This document shows positions 52,655 to 64,000 of a stretch of 64,000 nt of DNA, piece after piece (position 1 is the stretch's first letter; each line of letters opens with the position of its first letter). Source of the DNA: Seriola aureovittata (Eukaryota; Chordata; Actinopteri; Carangiformes; Carangidae); assembly GCF_021018895.1 (NCBI RefSeq), contig NC_079376.1, positions 18,884,001-18,948,000 of the forward strand. Direction: 5' to 3'. The position numbers and the translations under genes are program-made. The notes below the pieces were generated by a model. It searched no databases, was not told the origin of the DNA, and saw nothing but the letters and a program-made list of their open reading frames with translations.

Positions 52655-55600
52655 GCACACAACCATTAGGATTAGGCCAGAATCTGTCCTGCTTTACAGA
52701 TCGCAAGGTATTCTTTCAAACTGTATTCATTTTCATACCAACCATAATTTCAAGGGTTAAGATTTAACAGTGCTGACTTTGCACTGATGTATATATATGC
52801 TGGTATAAGATCACAAGCGCTCCTTTATGTCTTTCTCAGCAATGAAAAGCACCTTTGAGAACAGAAGCTTCTAATCCATTGACATTTTGAAAAAGTAAAG
52901 TCTGGCCTGTTGCTGCTGTGAGAAAATCACCTGCTGCGCTTGGTAATTGAACGACGCTGTTCTGCTATTATTATCCCAGTTCACCTCAGAGAGGCTGACA
53001 TGCTCAATAATGAAGTCTTTGGTAATTAAGTTAGCTGATTAGGGACCTGATATATAATTAAATTCACAGAGAATAGTCGTGAGTATCGTCTCTGTTTCAC
53101 TGTGAGCTCTTTTTAATCCTAGAGGAGATGAAAAATATGTATTTGTGGACCTCAAAGTGCTCAACAGAAAAAGTATTTAGCTACATTAGTTGTTTCAATA
53201 CTCAGCGCAGCTCCAAACTGGTGTGAGATACAACTTTTACACTGAACAAATGATTCTGCCTGGGTGCTCCGAGATGAGGGCTGAAAATCAGATAAGTGAA
53301 GTGCCGATGCTTGACAAATACCCTCTTCGTCACACCCTCTCCGTCGATGAGTGGATTGTCCAGTGAAAGATGACGCCGGGCGGCAGAAGGCGACGTGCTG
53401 AACAGGTGACAACACAGTCCCGGTCCCTCCCTGAGACGGCACAGCCAGGCTCAGTTTACTGTAGAAAGTCTCACAGCAGATGGTGTCCAAGGAAGTGAAT
53501 TAGCTCGGAGAGGCCATGTCCACACGCAGCAGATGGGGGTAGAAGAAGAGACAAAGAAACTAAAGGGGGGGGGGGGCAATGACATAAAGGCAAATCAGCC
53601 AAGGTGGGGGGGGGGGGGGGGGGTGCAGGCAGTGTGGCTTTGTGTGGGCTCATTTGTTTGCTTGGGTGTGTGTGTGTTTGCGTCTTTGTTGGCCCAATGC
53701 AAGCCTCAGCCAAGTTCACGGGCTGTGATAATACCCATTCATTGACTCATTAATAGTCCAGATCTCATGTGTAACACTTCTCATTTTGATGATAATTTTA
53801 CACGTGCTGTTCGAGGCAAAGCTAGTCAAACATGCTAAATTGTGTTTTGTTCTCTGGTTGAAAAAGGTGGCGGTACCGCTGGCAAAAACTGAGGGAGCGG
53901 GTGCCTCAAGTGCTGAAAGGGAGAGAGTAAGAAAATGAAGCTTTTTTTCAACCAATTAAAATCACACAGATGTACACCTCAACCTGTTTTTAATATGATT
54001 TCTTTTCTCCCTTTTGGTTCTTTTCTCTTTTAGTAACTGTCTTGCCCTATGAGGTTACCTTAGCCTCTCAGAGTGATTGCGGCACCCTAACACTTGATAT
54101 GTACATATTATACAGGTGACAAATTGCTCTTTGGAAAACAGAAATGACTGCTGCAATTTGTGTTGGAGTTGGAGGGAAACAGCCATGCTTTGGTCAAGGT
54201 AATCTCACAGTGTCAGTGGCTCAGGAATGGGCTGTGGAATGTTAATAAGGGGGAAAAAAGGGCAACGCGACTTAAATGCCACACAGATGTGGCCTATCAG
54301 TGATGCAATCTTGCAAGGAAATGAGTTGTAGCACTCTTTAGACTGTGTTGGAAGCTGTTAAATTTATGTATTGACTGTACTCGAGGCTGTGAATGGAAAT
54401 GTCAGAATAAAGTTGTGCTGTAACCTAACTCTGAAAATGTCCCCAGCTATCTTGTTTTTCAATCTCCCTCTCTGTCCACGCCCCTCCACAGCCCATCTGG
54501 CTGTGATTATTGGACGTGGTCTAATCCAGCGCCGTGTCCCTTTTGACACAATGGGGAGGGCCAACTCTCTGTTGTCTCACTCATCCTTCTTCTCTCTCCC
54601 CCCACCAGTTTTTCTTCTCCATCTCTCTTTCCCTCATTCTCTCTCTTTGCCCTTTCTCTCTTTCTTTTTTCAATCTCCCTCTGTTTTTAACTCTTGCTCC
54701 TTTTCCCCTCTTTGCCTGACTGCTGCTGCATCTGTCACTAGCCGAGCGGCAAGCGCCTGTGTGGCACGCTGCCAATGCTGACAGCTGGCAGAGAGAAAGA
54801 GAGAGAAAAATAAACGGCAGAGGAGAGGGGGCAAAGAGAAAAGGGAGGGTGAAGGGAGGGGGGAGCGAGGGTGGTCGATAAATATCAGCACAAGTCAAAA
54901 ATTCCAATATCACCTCTTTGACTGCGCACAACACTGCAGAAGTAGCAAAGGAAATCGATGTTAGTGTGACAGATAAACAACATCAAGGAGTGATAGAACA
55001 AAAAAAGAAAGCCTGCATGAGGAAGCAGGTGGTAGGGCATCTTTTGTCTATTAACTTTGGAGAGATTACTCCTGCTTCTCTTGCTTTCGCATCCTCAGAC
55101 TTTTTGTTTCATTTTGCCCGTGGTTTGAAGAGGTTTGAAGGTCCTCTGTCCCTTTGCTTCTCTTTCTGTTGGCTGGCAGCCATGTGTCATGATGGGAAGT
55201 CCACTCTGCTCCGAGTCCACCGCTCTGTTTTATTGACCGTTGTTTGTTTACGGGAGGGAATAAATAATCAGCAGATGGATTTTGTGTCCAGCCCAGGGGC
55301 TGTGGAATGAGCCTTAATGCTGAAATTTAGCTCATCATCACATAAACAAGTCCTTCAAAAGAAACGATAAAGTACATCCGTTACTGTCAACCATGTAAAC
55401 TGACACCTGCCCTTCAAGTCCAACTGTGTATCTTCTGAAAGAGGAAATGTCACAATCCTCCATTTACAATTGAAAAATGTAATTTATGATCAATAAAACA
55501 TAACTTTGCCCTCAATTCATTACACTTGCTGCAGCCTCACCTGGAGTCATATGACCAGAAGCTTATGGTAGCTAATGTTAGCAAACTTTAGATAGATGTT

Positions 55601-56222
55601 GCTGTATAATTGGCATTACCAGTCAGTTCACTGACTTCATGGTGCTACCGTTATGTTTCAGCATGAACATGAACATTTTAATGATTTTATCAGTAATGTA
55701 AAACAAGAAGATTGTGTCAATTTGTGTTTAGCAAAACTTCAAATGTTCTGCTTTAAGGTTTGGTTTTGTTTGGTTTAGGCACAACAAGGATCTTAGATTA
55801 GATTAAAAGTTGAAGTCAGGGAAACGTTGTGGTTTTGGTTAAGTTGACTACCTCCTTAAGGTAAGGGCCAGGTTTGGGAACCTTGGTCATATTTGTTGAA
55901 ATAAAAACTACTTGGTGAAGGGAACAACCATGTTAAAAGAAACCAACATTGACTGTGGATAGGAAAAGGGAAATGAACAGTGGGTTCCTGTGTTGAAATC
56001 CAATGTTTTAATGACTCATCTATCTGCCCTGACCTCATTGTTATTGTTATTTATTTATTTATCGTTGCTGTTATTTGTTAATTATGAGTTACTGACTTCT
56101 TCACATTCCTGTCAACATACAAATTGCAATTAAGTCCGACTTTCCAACTTGGAGCTTAATGCAGAAGCACCTGAAAATCAAGCAAATGCGGATTCCTTAT
56201 GTTCGCTGGTCATTAAATAAAT
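52654..56222. other. No gene recognised
   Basis: It contains the G runs at 53564-53622 and a pyrimidine-rich stretch at 54578-54715. The frame 54918-55310 (130 codons) starts with ATG? only if ATG at 54918 is accepted, and shows no motif or splice context. Confidence 0.55.
53564..53622. repeat. Two poly-G runs
   Basis: G runs at 53564-53575 and about 53606-53622 are separated by about 30 bases of mixed sequence. Confidence 0.94.
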
Positions 56223-56440
56223 GAAAACCCAAATCAACTGCACTCTCATAACGCCTTTCTAGTCCTGCCGACCACCCAAAGTGCTTTACACTACAAGCCA
56301 CATTCACCTATACCCTATTCCTTTTCATTTTAGGGTTTAGTATCTTTGGGGTTCAGGACACTTCAACGTGCAGACTAGACCAGTGATCTTCTGATTAGTG
56401 AACAATCTACTCTACCTCCTGCACCACCACCCCACCATAA
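56223..56440 (+). mobile_element. Dispersed teleost retroposon, copy 2 (decayed)
   Basis: It shares with 43026-43270, in the same order, CGCCTTTCTAGTC, GACCACCCAAAGTGCTTTAC, CACATTCACC, AGTATCTT, GGACACTTCAACGTGCAGAC, GATTAGTG and CTCTACC. It has small deletions, including much of the region between the CATTCACC and AGTATCTT blocks. Confidence 0.65.
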
Positions 56441-57593
56441 TGGATATATTGCCATTTTTGTCAGAGCAATTTTTAACCCCCACACAAAAAAATCAGTAAT
56501 CATGCAACCCTCTTGAGATCTTTACTGTCCATTCTACATAAAATGAATTCAGCAGTAGGCCGGTTGTAATGTGTCTTTCCACAAAATTGAGGTGTTTGTG
56601 GGGTGGCAGAGGGGCAAATAGGGTAGGTCTGATAGATACGTACGACCAAGAGAAGTCCCAGGTTGCACTGCTTCTCTCGACATTCTGCTGAAAGACAGAT
56701 TGCAGCAGGCCAGCTGTGTGCTCACAACACGTTAGGGTGGTCTGAACCAAATTATCAGCTTAGACACAGTTTTACACACTAGCAAAGTTCTGATGACACA
56801 GAGCTATACTATGTTTATGTTAGCTAACGTTGCAAGGACAAGGTTGGTATTAAATCTTAACAACTGTGTGAAAAGACTCCACTTCATACAAACTTGCAGT
56901 GTTGTAACACAGAGGAGCCCTGGCGTCCCAAACCTTCAGAGGCAACAGATTAGTCACTCGCCCACTCTCCTGATGCAGCATTCTTGTGTTTTTTATTTAA
57001 TCCTGTGTGCGACATCAGGGGAAAACTCTGGGTGACCCATCTTATAAATATCTGCAATGTGTTTATTTGGCAGCACAACACTGTTCTTTCACTACACTGG
57101 CTGCAGTGTAGAAACAGTAGTGGCATGTTTACAGTATATACATACCGATATATGAGAGCTAGTGGAAAAATATTTCTGTCTTTCTCAGTCAGGAATCTCA
57201 GGAATCACAAGGGTCCTTACTCTGACAACAGAGAGGACTGCGGAGGGGGCGGGGGGTGCGAAAATGCAGCATACCAGCGATGAAGAAGAAGGCTTGTTGT
57301 TGTAGTTTTTACACTGTGAGGTGACAAAATGTGTTACACTGACAATAAATGTGCTGCTGGGGAAACTAGAAGAGATTTATTGAAGAGATAAGCAGCAGGT
57401 TCAAAGGAGGAGAGGAGAAGAAAACAAAAAGTCAAGATTTATTTCCACTGTGGTCCTCCAACATACACAACAAGCACCAACGCTCAAGAGAAACTAAGCT
57501 TTTCCTGCGCAGAATACATAATTGTCCAGTCACACGGAGGAATGAGCCGGTCGTAGTAATTCTGATTAAATGGTGGGGGAGGTAGGAAGAGAG

Positions 57594-57604
57594 GGAGAGA
57601 GAGA

Positions 57605-57640
<36 letters not shown>

Positions 57641-57713
57641 AGGAGCAAATCTCAAATTTTTCCATCTGGAGAATGTATGTCAGTGGGCTGCACAATCTGC
57701 CTGGCCCACATCT

Positions 57714-57763
<50 letters not shown>
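57594..57763. repeat. (GA)n and (CA)n microsatellites 75 bases apart
   Basis: GA repeats occupy 57594-57641 with one GACA break, and CA repeats occupy 57715-57763. The segment between them is unique. Confidence 0.96.
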
Positions 57764-57764
<1 letters not shown>

Positions 57765-58144
57765 TTCTCAGCCTTTGTGAGTGGCGCTGATTCGGTGCAG
57801 TAAAGTACAGTAGTCTGTTGCCAATACAGCCAATTCATATTCAGAGTGCGTACTCTGCACTCTCGCAGAGCACACACTGCACACTCCCATTGACTGGCTA
57901 ATGGACGAACTGAAGGAGTCTATCTAGGCAGCACATACTCACTTCATTAGAGTCACAGTCGCTCTACTGTAATGTCTTTTTTCATATACTCCAACACTAT
58001 AAGGGAATTCCCTAATGAGTAATATGTGTTACCTTGTCAAGAGGGTTAAGTCTTTTAACAAGAACACTTACACTACATGGCCAAAAGTATGTGGACACTG
58101 TATGAGATGAGATTGTTGATCATCTTATTCCAAAATCATGACCA

Positions 58145-58497
58145 TTAAAGGGGCTATTTGTAAATTTTCTCTGTCACTGAACATGGTTTCTTGCCGGGAG
58201 CAGGTGCTGGTGATTGTTGCTTGACAAGAGCTTCGGCCATTGCTGCATTTACAATACAAGAGGTATTAACATGCCCACACATGCAACACCTACATCTCGT
58301 TAGCAATGCTAACTTCAGTAGAAGAATAATTGTGATAGGGATGACAGTTAACACTGGTGTTTCTCGCCACTGCTGGAGACAGCTGTTGGTGAGTAAAGGA
58401 ATGAAGTTTGATGCTGAACTCACGTTTCTTCTAGATTGGTAAGTAAACAGCTGTTACTATTTCGTAAGTTGCAACAATTTACAAATAGCACCTTTAA
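58145..58497. mobile_element. TTAA-bounded MITE nested in the Tc1 remnant
   Basis: The ends are TTAAAGGGGCTATTTGTAAA and the complement of TTAAAGGTGCTATTTGTAAA, inverted repeats of about 22 bases with one mismatch. Both outer ends are TTAA, which suggests a TTAA target duplication as made by piggyBac-type transposases. The interior (353 bases in all) codes for nothing recognisable. The Tc1 sequence is continuous on either side: the left flank ends in the family's CATTAA segment and the right flank resumes at its TATAACAGCC segment. This fixes the order of insertion. Confidence 0.85.
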
Positions 58498-58538
58498 CAG
58501 GCTGGTATAACAGCCTTTTCATTTCTGGAAATGTTTTG

Positions 58539-58742
58539 TCAAGATTTTTGGAAGCAGGCTGCAGGGATTTGCTCCCATTCAGCCAAAAGAACAGAAGTTA
58601 GGTCTTGCATTAATGTCTCAAACATGTTGGATGGGGTTGAAGTCAGGACTCTGTGCAAGTAAGTCAAGTTCTCTCCCACCACACTCAGAAAAAAGTTCCT
58701 CTGTGAACGTTTCTTTGTGCACAGCTGTATTGTGACCAGCAA
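58539..58742 (-). pseudogene. Tc1-type transposase C-terminal remnant, inactive
   Basis: On the minus strand, 58671-58624 reads ELDLLAQSPDFNPIQH, which corresponds to the SPDLNPIEH region of Tc1-family DDE transposases. The glutamate of that motif is the third catalytic acid; here it is glutamine, so this copy would be catalytically dead even if complete. Flanking homology continues in other frames, which shows frameshifts: the longest open minus-strand frame across the region (58742-58539) is not the transposase frame at the motif. No N-terminal helix-turn-helix or first two aspartates are present. The remnant lies just right of the nested MITE. Confidence 0.8.
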
Positions 58743-58981
58743 AGGGCCTTCCCCCTGTTGTAAAACAGTTGGAAGTATACACTATTGTCTAAAATATCAT
58801 TGTGTGTTGTCATGTTAAGATTTCCCTTATGCAGAAGTGGCCCAGTTTATAAAAATTTGCCGACACAAAAGATGAACACCTGTACCCTGTGTCTAACCCA
58901 TGTATACACACTCGAATATGAAATGTGGAAATAAGAACATAAGGTTTCATATCAAGTGAATGAACAGTACATGCTTGAACA

Positions 58982-59040
58982 TTTAAAGGAAAGATACAAC
59001 ATCTTGGGAAATATGCAATTAGCTTAGCTTAGCACATCTA
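58982..59040 (+). mobile_element. Partial copy of the 40.7-kb MITE family
   Basis: TTTAAAGGAAAGATACAACA is followed by TCTTGGGAAATATG and AGCTTAGCTTAGCAC, which resembles the terminal segment and the TTAGCTTAGC block of the element at 40695-41139. The rest of the element cannot be followed. Confidence 0.5.
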
Positions 59041-59596
59041 AAGACGCAAAAGAGAACATTTTCCCTTTCACAAGGCAATTGCAGCTGAGCAGGTTTCAAA
59101 AAGGATATATGTTTTAAAGAAAGAAATAATTAGATGTCCTGTTGTACATTGACACTGAAGTCAGAGGGGACATTCACTCCAACTTCATCCAACAGTAGCA
59201 TGGATTCAGAGGCGAGACTAGGTGGGATGCACCTCCTAATTAGCTGAAAATATGTGGCCATCTGCACGATCAATAAGACCTTTGAATGTAGGTCCTAAAT
59301 AGGTAATGGGATTTCAAATGTTTTAGATTATCAACAGCGGATGGGAAATTCCCCAGAGCACAAACACAAGTATATGCACACACCCCCCCCCCTCCCACTC
59401 ACGCACTGATATCTAAGATATCAACTGTTGCATACAGGTTGTGTGTGAGTTAAAGTGAGTTAAACAGACAGACAGTGATCATGTCTGAGCAAAGAGGAGC
59501 TGCACTTCTGCATCTGAGAACTGCTTCCTGTGTTGTGGTTCCACTGCCAACAGCTGTAGGGGAAGTAAGGCGGTGTTTGTGGGTTAGGCACTTGTT

Positions 59597-59597
<1 letters not shown>

Positions 59598-59628
<31 letters not shown>
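59598..59628. repeat. (TA)n microsatellite
   Basis: About 15 TA units, able to extrude as a cruciform. A shorter TA run lies at 30975-30994. Confidence 0.95.
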
Positions 59629-59629
<1 letters not shown>

Positions 59630-62600
59630 TTAAGTGTGTGTGTGAGCATACACGGCCTGTTCTTCTATCTCCCTGCTGGGGCTGTTCTATTTCCTTGTTG
59701 CAGGTGCTGTAGTGAGATCACTTCCTGCCGGCTCCCCCCTGTGAGTGTGTGTGTATCCGTGGGCTCCGGCCATTTCCTGTCCGTGGGGAAGAGGAAACTA
59801 TAGGAAACAGGATGAGCATCCCGGGCGGGAGGGGTCAGAGAGGGCTGGGAGAGGTGGAAGGAGGGGGTGATGACCCTGGAAATAGGGGAGAGGACCACAG
59901 ATGCACAGACGCACCATATCAGGAGTGTGTGGAGTCAGAAAGGAGTGAGTTTATCAGACTTCTGTAGACCACGCCTCATCTCTGCCTGAAACTGGTGGCC
60001 TGAGGCTGCATTAGCTGCTACTAGCATAACACACTGAATCTCTGACTGAACTGTTGGTGGTTGAGTTATATTGTGGGTAATGTAGGCATCAGATTTTTAC
60101 AAGGAAGAAGAATGCAAAAAACTGTCCATCATGATTGTTATAGAAGAGCAATGCTAAACTGGTGGAGTGCCCTTTAACAGGCATGAATGAGAGGCATGCT
60201 TTGGCGCCTCAGCCCACAGATGATAAAGGTCAAAGGTCAGGATGATGTAGCGAACCCTCCCCTTTGTTTCCCATCTTTGACTTTGTCATACTTCCTCTAA
60301 TTGACAAGAAACTTCCCTTCCTACCTTGAAACTGGCTGTCACCCACAGAAACTGACATGTTATTCATGCGTACTCCCAGGTAGTCACACACACTGTAAAC
60401 TTTGACACACACACATACACCCATTCATTATCCAAGACCACGGGCCTTGTGAAGAGCAAGCCCAGGCAGATAAGTCTCTCTGACATTTCCGCTACACTTC
60501 TCGCTGTCTGTCTTACTGTTCTCCACTTCTTGGAAAAATTGGGCTTTTGTGGAAAACATTTTTTGTGACATCACCTTTTAAAGACGGTCTGTATGTGAGT
60601 GTTGAAGGATGTAGCTTCACAAGTTTTAGGTGGATATTTCTTAACTACAGAAGAATGTTTTTTTGTTTTTTTTTTCCTGTAGTAGATGGTCAGACTCTAG
60701 TCAAAATAAAATTGCTGAAGAGTTGCCGAACATGCTATAAAGATCCTTATTTTGTATTGTTATGATCCACTGCCCTGAGTAGACAGTAAAATTACTTTCA
60801 TCTTAAGGGGTCACCTTAAACATTTACTTTCGCTGTGCATAAGGGAGAAAAAGGAACTTGATGAGCTGAGCTATCAAGACATGTGATCTGCATCTTTCCA
60901 GGAAATTCCTCTCCACTTAACAGCCTATCTCAACTCCATCTGAAGATGAAGAGGATACATGTGAAGTCAAAGGATGATCCGATTCCTATTTTTGTAAAAT
61001 CCTAAAACCACCCACACAGATTCCAACTTAAACCCAACTCTCAGTTGACCTCTGACCTTTTCATTTCCTGTCAGAAGACACTCTCTGACTGACACACAGA
61101 GCTTTATTTGCTCAGCGCGCTGGTTATACGCTATGCACTTGTGTGTGTGTATGTGTGTGTGTCAAGATTTATGAATGAACCGGCAGGCCAAGCCTGGCAG
61201 AGCTTCCTGACTTGCTGGCGTGTGTGTAGCTGGAACTTCCTGTCAAAAGATGTGCGATTTCCCGTGCTCACACAGCTGGGTTGTGAAGCGCTCTGGGAAA
61301 ACACCCTTTGCTACAGGGGATGCTTGGAGAAACGCTGTGAAGTAAATATCCCACACATACAGAATATGATTGAGCTCTGAGTTTTGAGACAATTTCTGGG
61401 AAATGGAGAGAAATAGACGTCATCCAGATGGGAGTGAAAAAGTTCCCCCAAATGCTGAGACCCCCTCTGGTTCTTCTTTGTGTTGATTAAAGGCCCTGAG
61501 GTTCATGAGGAGTGAGACAGACGGGAGTCTTTTAAACTCTCTCAGCAGCATTCTTATGGGCACGTGTCATCAGTCCATTCAAGCATGCCAGGAATGTAAA
61601 GAAAGACAAGGTGAGAGTTTAAACAAGTCAGTCTTCAAAACAGTTCAATTCAGAGCTTCATGAAACCACAAAAAGATTTGTTTTGCGTCTACTGAGCCGA
61701 TATCAAATCTTCAACAATTCAGCTGGATTGTTGCTGGATGGAAAAGACTGTTGTTCTGGGCCGCCAGCGTTAATTTAGTCGTGCATTAACGTAAACAGTC
61801 CACTGACCCATCAGCCTTTGCTTCAGGATTTTGTGCTAAGAAAGCGGTGCAGCTCCTTTGAGAGAAATCAGATAAAATATGTGTGTGGTAAGATGACTGT
61901 AGCGATAGTCACATTCTTTCTCATTGTGAAAGAATGCAGTCTTGTTATTTAAATATCGCAGATAGTGGGGACACTCAAGCAAAAAAAAAAAAAAAGATTA
62001 GATAATATCTGGTGCTTATCAAAAAAAGAAAAAAACTGGTGGCGGAGATCATTCAGTTTGACACAAAGTCTACCTCAATACCTCCCCCTATCATTTTAAA
62101 CATACCCCTTCATCCCATTTATGAGGTCCTAATTGGTGGTGGGCTGCCTTTAGGAGGCAGCCGGGATGGGGCCACATTCAAGAGCCTCACTCCTCTGATC
62201 TCTCCTGGGGGTGGGTTAATGGGGCAGGATCAGGCGAACAGACTGACTGGTCAAGGAGTTAGCCCCTAGGACGAGTGTGTCACAGGGCCATTAACGCTTT
62301 AACAAAACTGGCCGGTTTATATGAGGTGTCAAACCTGGTGGGACGACACATACTTGAACTGTAAAAAGGAAAACACATGAAAAAAAAATAGAGCAGCTAA
62401 ACTGACAAGTCATGCTCCTTAAAGATATTTGAGGCAGCTCAGTGCATCAGCAGCAGAGACGAGGTCTAATGAAGACAGTCGGTTAATCTACTATCAAGGT
62501 ATTAGACTGCCTTGTTAGACTCAAGTGGAGGCTCATTGGTTATGAAAGGATTTCCTCTTTCCTCCCAGGAGCAGTGGCCGGAAACACTATGTCCAACCTC

Positions 62601-64000
62601 AACTGCACATCCTCATCTTTCATATCTGCGACTACACTGACTCCACTTATCTGCCTCGTTTATTTCTCTTGTCACTGAGAATGACTGGCCCGCTATCAGT
62701 GTTTGGTCTAAAGAGTGTCATTAGTTTGTAACTTAACTTCAGCGCAGCCACTATTACCCAACATTCCTCCTGCCCTAGCTCCTGCAGATGTTGTAAATTC
62801 TTTGAACATTCATCAACCTGACTTTTCAAATCTCTGTCTGTCTGAAAATTCTTCACACATGTGTCATCCCTTCATATCTCTGGGGAAAACATGTAAGGGC
62901 ACTTCCTCTTCTTGTGGGATGAGCCGCTCGGCATCCTGCATATGCTCTGCTGCCCAGCGGGGGTACTGTCACTTCCTGTATGACCCGGGGGCAGAGAGGG
63001 CATTCGGGGGAGGTGGAAGAGGGAACCGAAAGTTGCTGAGAAGTAAAGCCATCATATGATTACAGGTGTTCTGCTCGCCTGAATGTAAAACTTCATCATG
63101 ACACGATGAAGGGATCATTTAGAAAGACCCAAAAAGTCAGAAACTAAAATGAATGAGTCTGCAGTGGCTCCATATTCACACACATGTAAGTCATTTTCAT
63201 TCAGCATCAGTTCGAAAAGCTTTTGTCCCACTTTGTAAAGTTAGTTCGAAACTGAAGGAAAATAGTTCCAGCTGAAGGAAATACACAGCTTATTGCAACT
63301 AATAATCCACTACATTCCTAAAAATGTAATAAGTAATCATAATGAAATGGAAAACCTTTTACAAGCAATTATTATAGGATCCACCATTTGTCACATCCAC
63401 AATAGGTGTGTGACAAGGGTTTCTTACTTCATGTTTCTGCTGTAGACATAACAAAAAAAAGTGTTTGAACAATGATGTGGAGAAGATGGTTTTCTAAAAT
63501 CACTTGATGTTTAAACATTGAGAGAAAAATTTATTGAAAGGCTCGATCACCTTGAAGTCTGTACAGTTGTAAAAGAGAGCAACACAAGGTTCAGGGTAAT
63601 TATTGGCTCTGACAAAGATCCTCAGGAAATACTGTGGCTCTTTTACAGTCACGTATTGTAACTATCCATCATGGTCTTAGATCCACTTCTGTTGGAGGCA
63701 CTCTGACCTCATTGAAACTACATGTTGAGGAGAAAGTAAACACTTAAATAGACTATTAATCTTTTCAGCTTCTAATTACGATTCTCCATTTGAAGCTGGC
63801 TTCACTTCTGCTGTTTTTTATGGGCGTAAGGTTTGCCTTAAAGTGTCTCGTTTCTATTGAGATCCCTCTACATGTCCAGGGTGAAACCTTTGCTGAGGAA
63901 TCCACACCCAGCTTGACTTGTTTATTAGAGGCAGGGCTAACATCATTACAGGCTTTAGCAGGGATTCAGTCTGAAAACAGCCGCTGCATTAAAACAGCAC
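59629..64000. other. No gene recognised
   Basis: Unique sequence with a short TG tract at 61139-61162 and A15 at 61981-61995. Several 60-115-codon frames lack any support. Confidence 0.6.

Larger units (their letters stand above)
58070..58845 (-). mobile_element. Truncated Tc1/mariner-like DNA transposon, interrupted by a MITE
   Basis: The left end, CACTACATGGCCAAAAGTAT at 58071, preceded by TA, is the terminal-repeat type of a common teleost Tc1/mariner family. The following sequence to about 58145, and again from 58498, matches my memory of that family's interior, whose transposase is coded on the minus strand. The copy stops near 58845, so the transposase N-terminal half and the second terminal repeat are missing. 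It is split by a younger element at 58145-58497. Tc1 elements insert at TA by a DD34E transposase; this copy is dead. The family assignment rests on the terminal motif and the SPDxNPI signature inside, not on a search. Confidence 0.85.

Noticed and set aside
54918..55310. 130-codon + frame
   Set aside because: It has no recognisable motif, no promoter or splice context, and a length plausible by chance in 64 kb.
63200..63260. GTTCGAAA motifs as possible tRNA B boxes
   Set aside because: There is no matching A box at the right distance and no cloverleaf stems.

Overview
This window looks like vertebrate, almost certainly teleost fish, nuclear DNA. It has no bacterial-style operons or closely packed genes. 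Reading frames are short and mostly open by chance. CpG is scarce outside a few clusters. (CA)n/(GT)n microsatellites are long and frequent. The dispersed repeats belong to types I know from spiny-rayed fish: a Tc1/mariner remnant, several short inverted-repeat elements (MITEs), a LINE 3' tail and SINE-like pieces. The species cannot be told from the sequence. The best reading is an intergenic region or one very large intron, or both.

Only one stretch has the signature of a protein-coding exon: 49581-49826 on the + strand. It has a pyrimidine-rich acceptor, an 82-codon-length symmetrical open frame rich in Trp/Tyr/Pro, and a consensus GTGAGT donor. I do not recognise the protein. No other convincing exon, tRNA, rRNA or miRNA was found.

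Layout. 1-8 kb: a tandem-unit repeat (1490-1900), a GCAC/CA microsatellite (2264-2392), a 115-bp CA array (3161-3275), a reverse SINE-like element (5040-5295) and a TATC-type tract (7484-7556). 8-13 kb: a short inverted-repeat element (8219-8523), a LINE 3' end (8585-8817), a 15-bp perfect hairpin (11785-11822) and a TTAA-bounded MITE carrying two perfect CRE palindromes (11989-12457), then a CpG cluster (13180-13380). 13-22 kb: microsatellites and purine/pyrimidine-biased tracts. 22-30 kb: two inverted copies of one TTAAAGGTCCC-ended MITE (22690-23007, 29082-29330), a long-TIR foldback element (26498-27022) and a ~148-bp-unit tandem repeat (27784-28115). 30-48 kb: more microsatellites, further copies of the same repeat families, a MITE (40695-41139), and a retroposon-like copy (43026-43270) whose second copy lies at 56223-56440. 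48-64 kb: the candidate exon, G-runs, purine tracts, and a Tc1/mariner remnant (58070-58845) interrupted by a TTAA-bounded MITE (58145-58497).

No gene system can be reconstructed from one exon. The interest lies in the repeat structure: nested insertions, foldbacks, two repeat families that may share a core unit, and a MITE with promoter-like sites. Family names come from memory of teleost repeats and were not checked by search.
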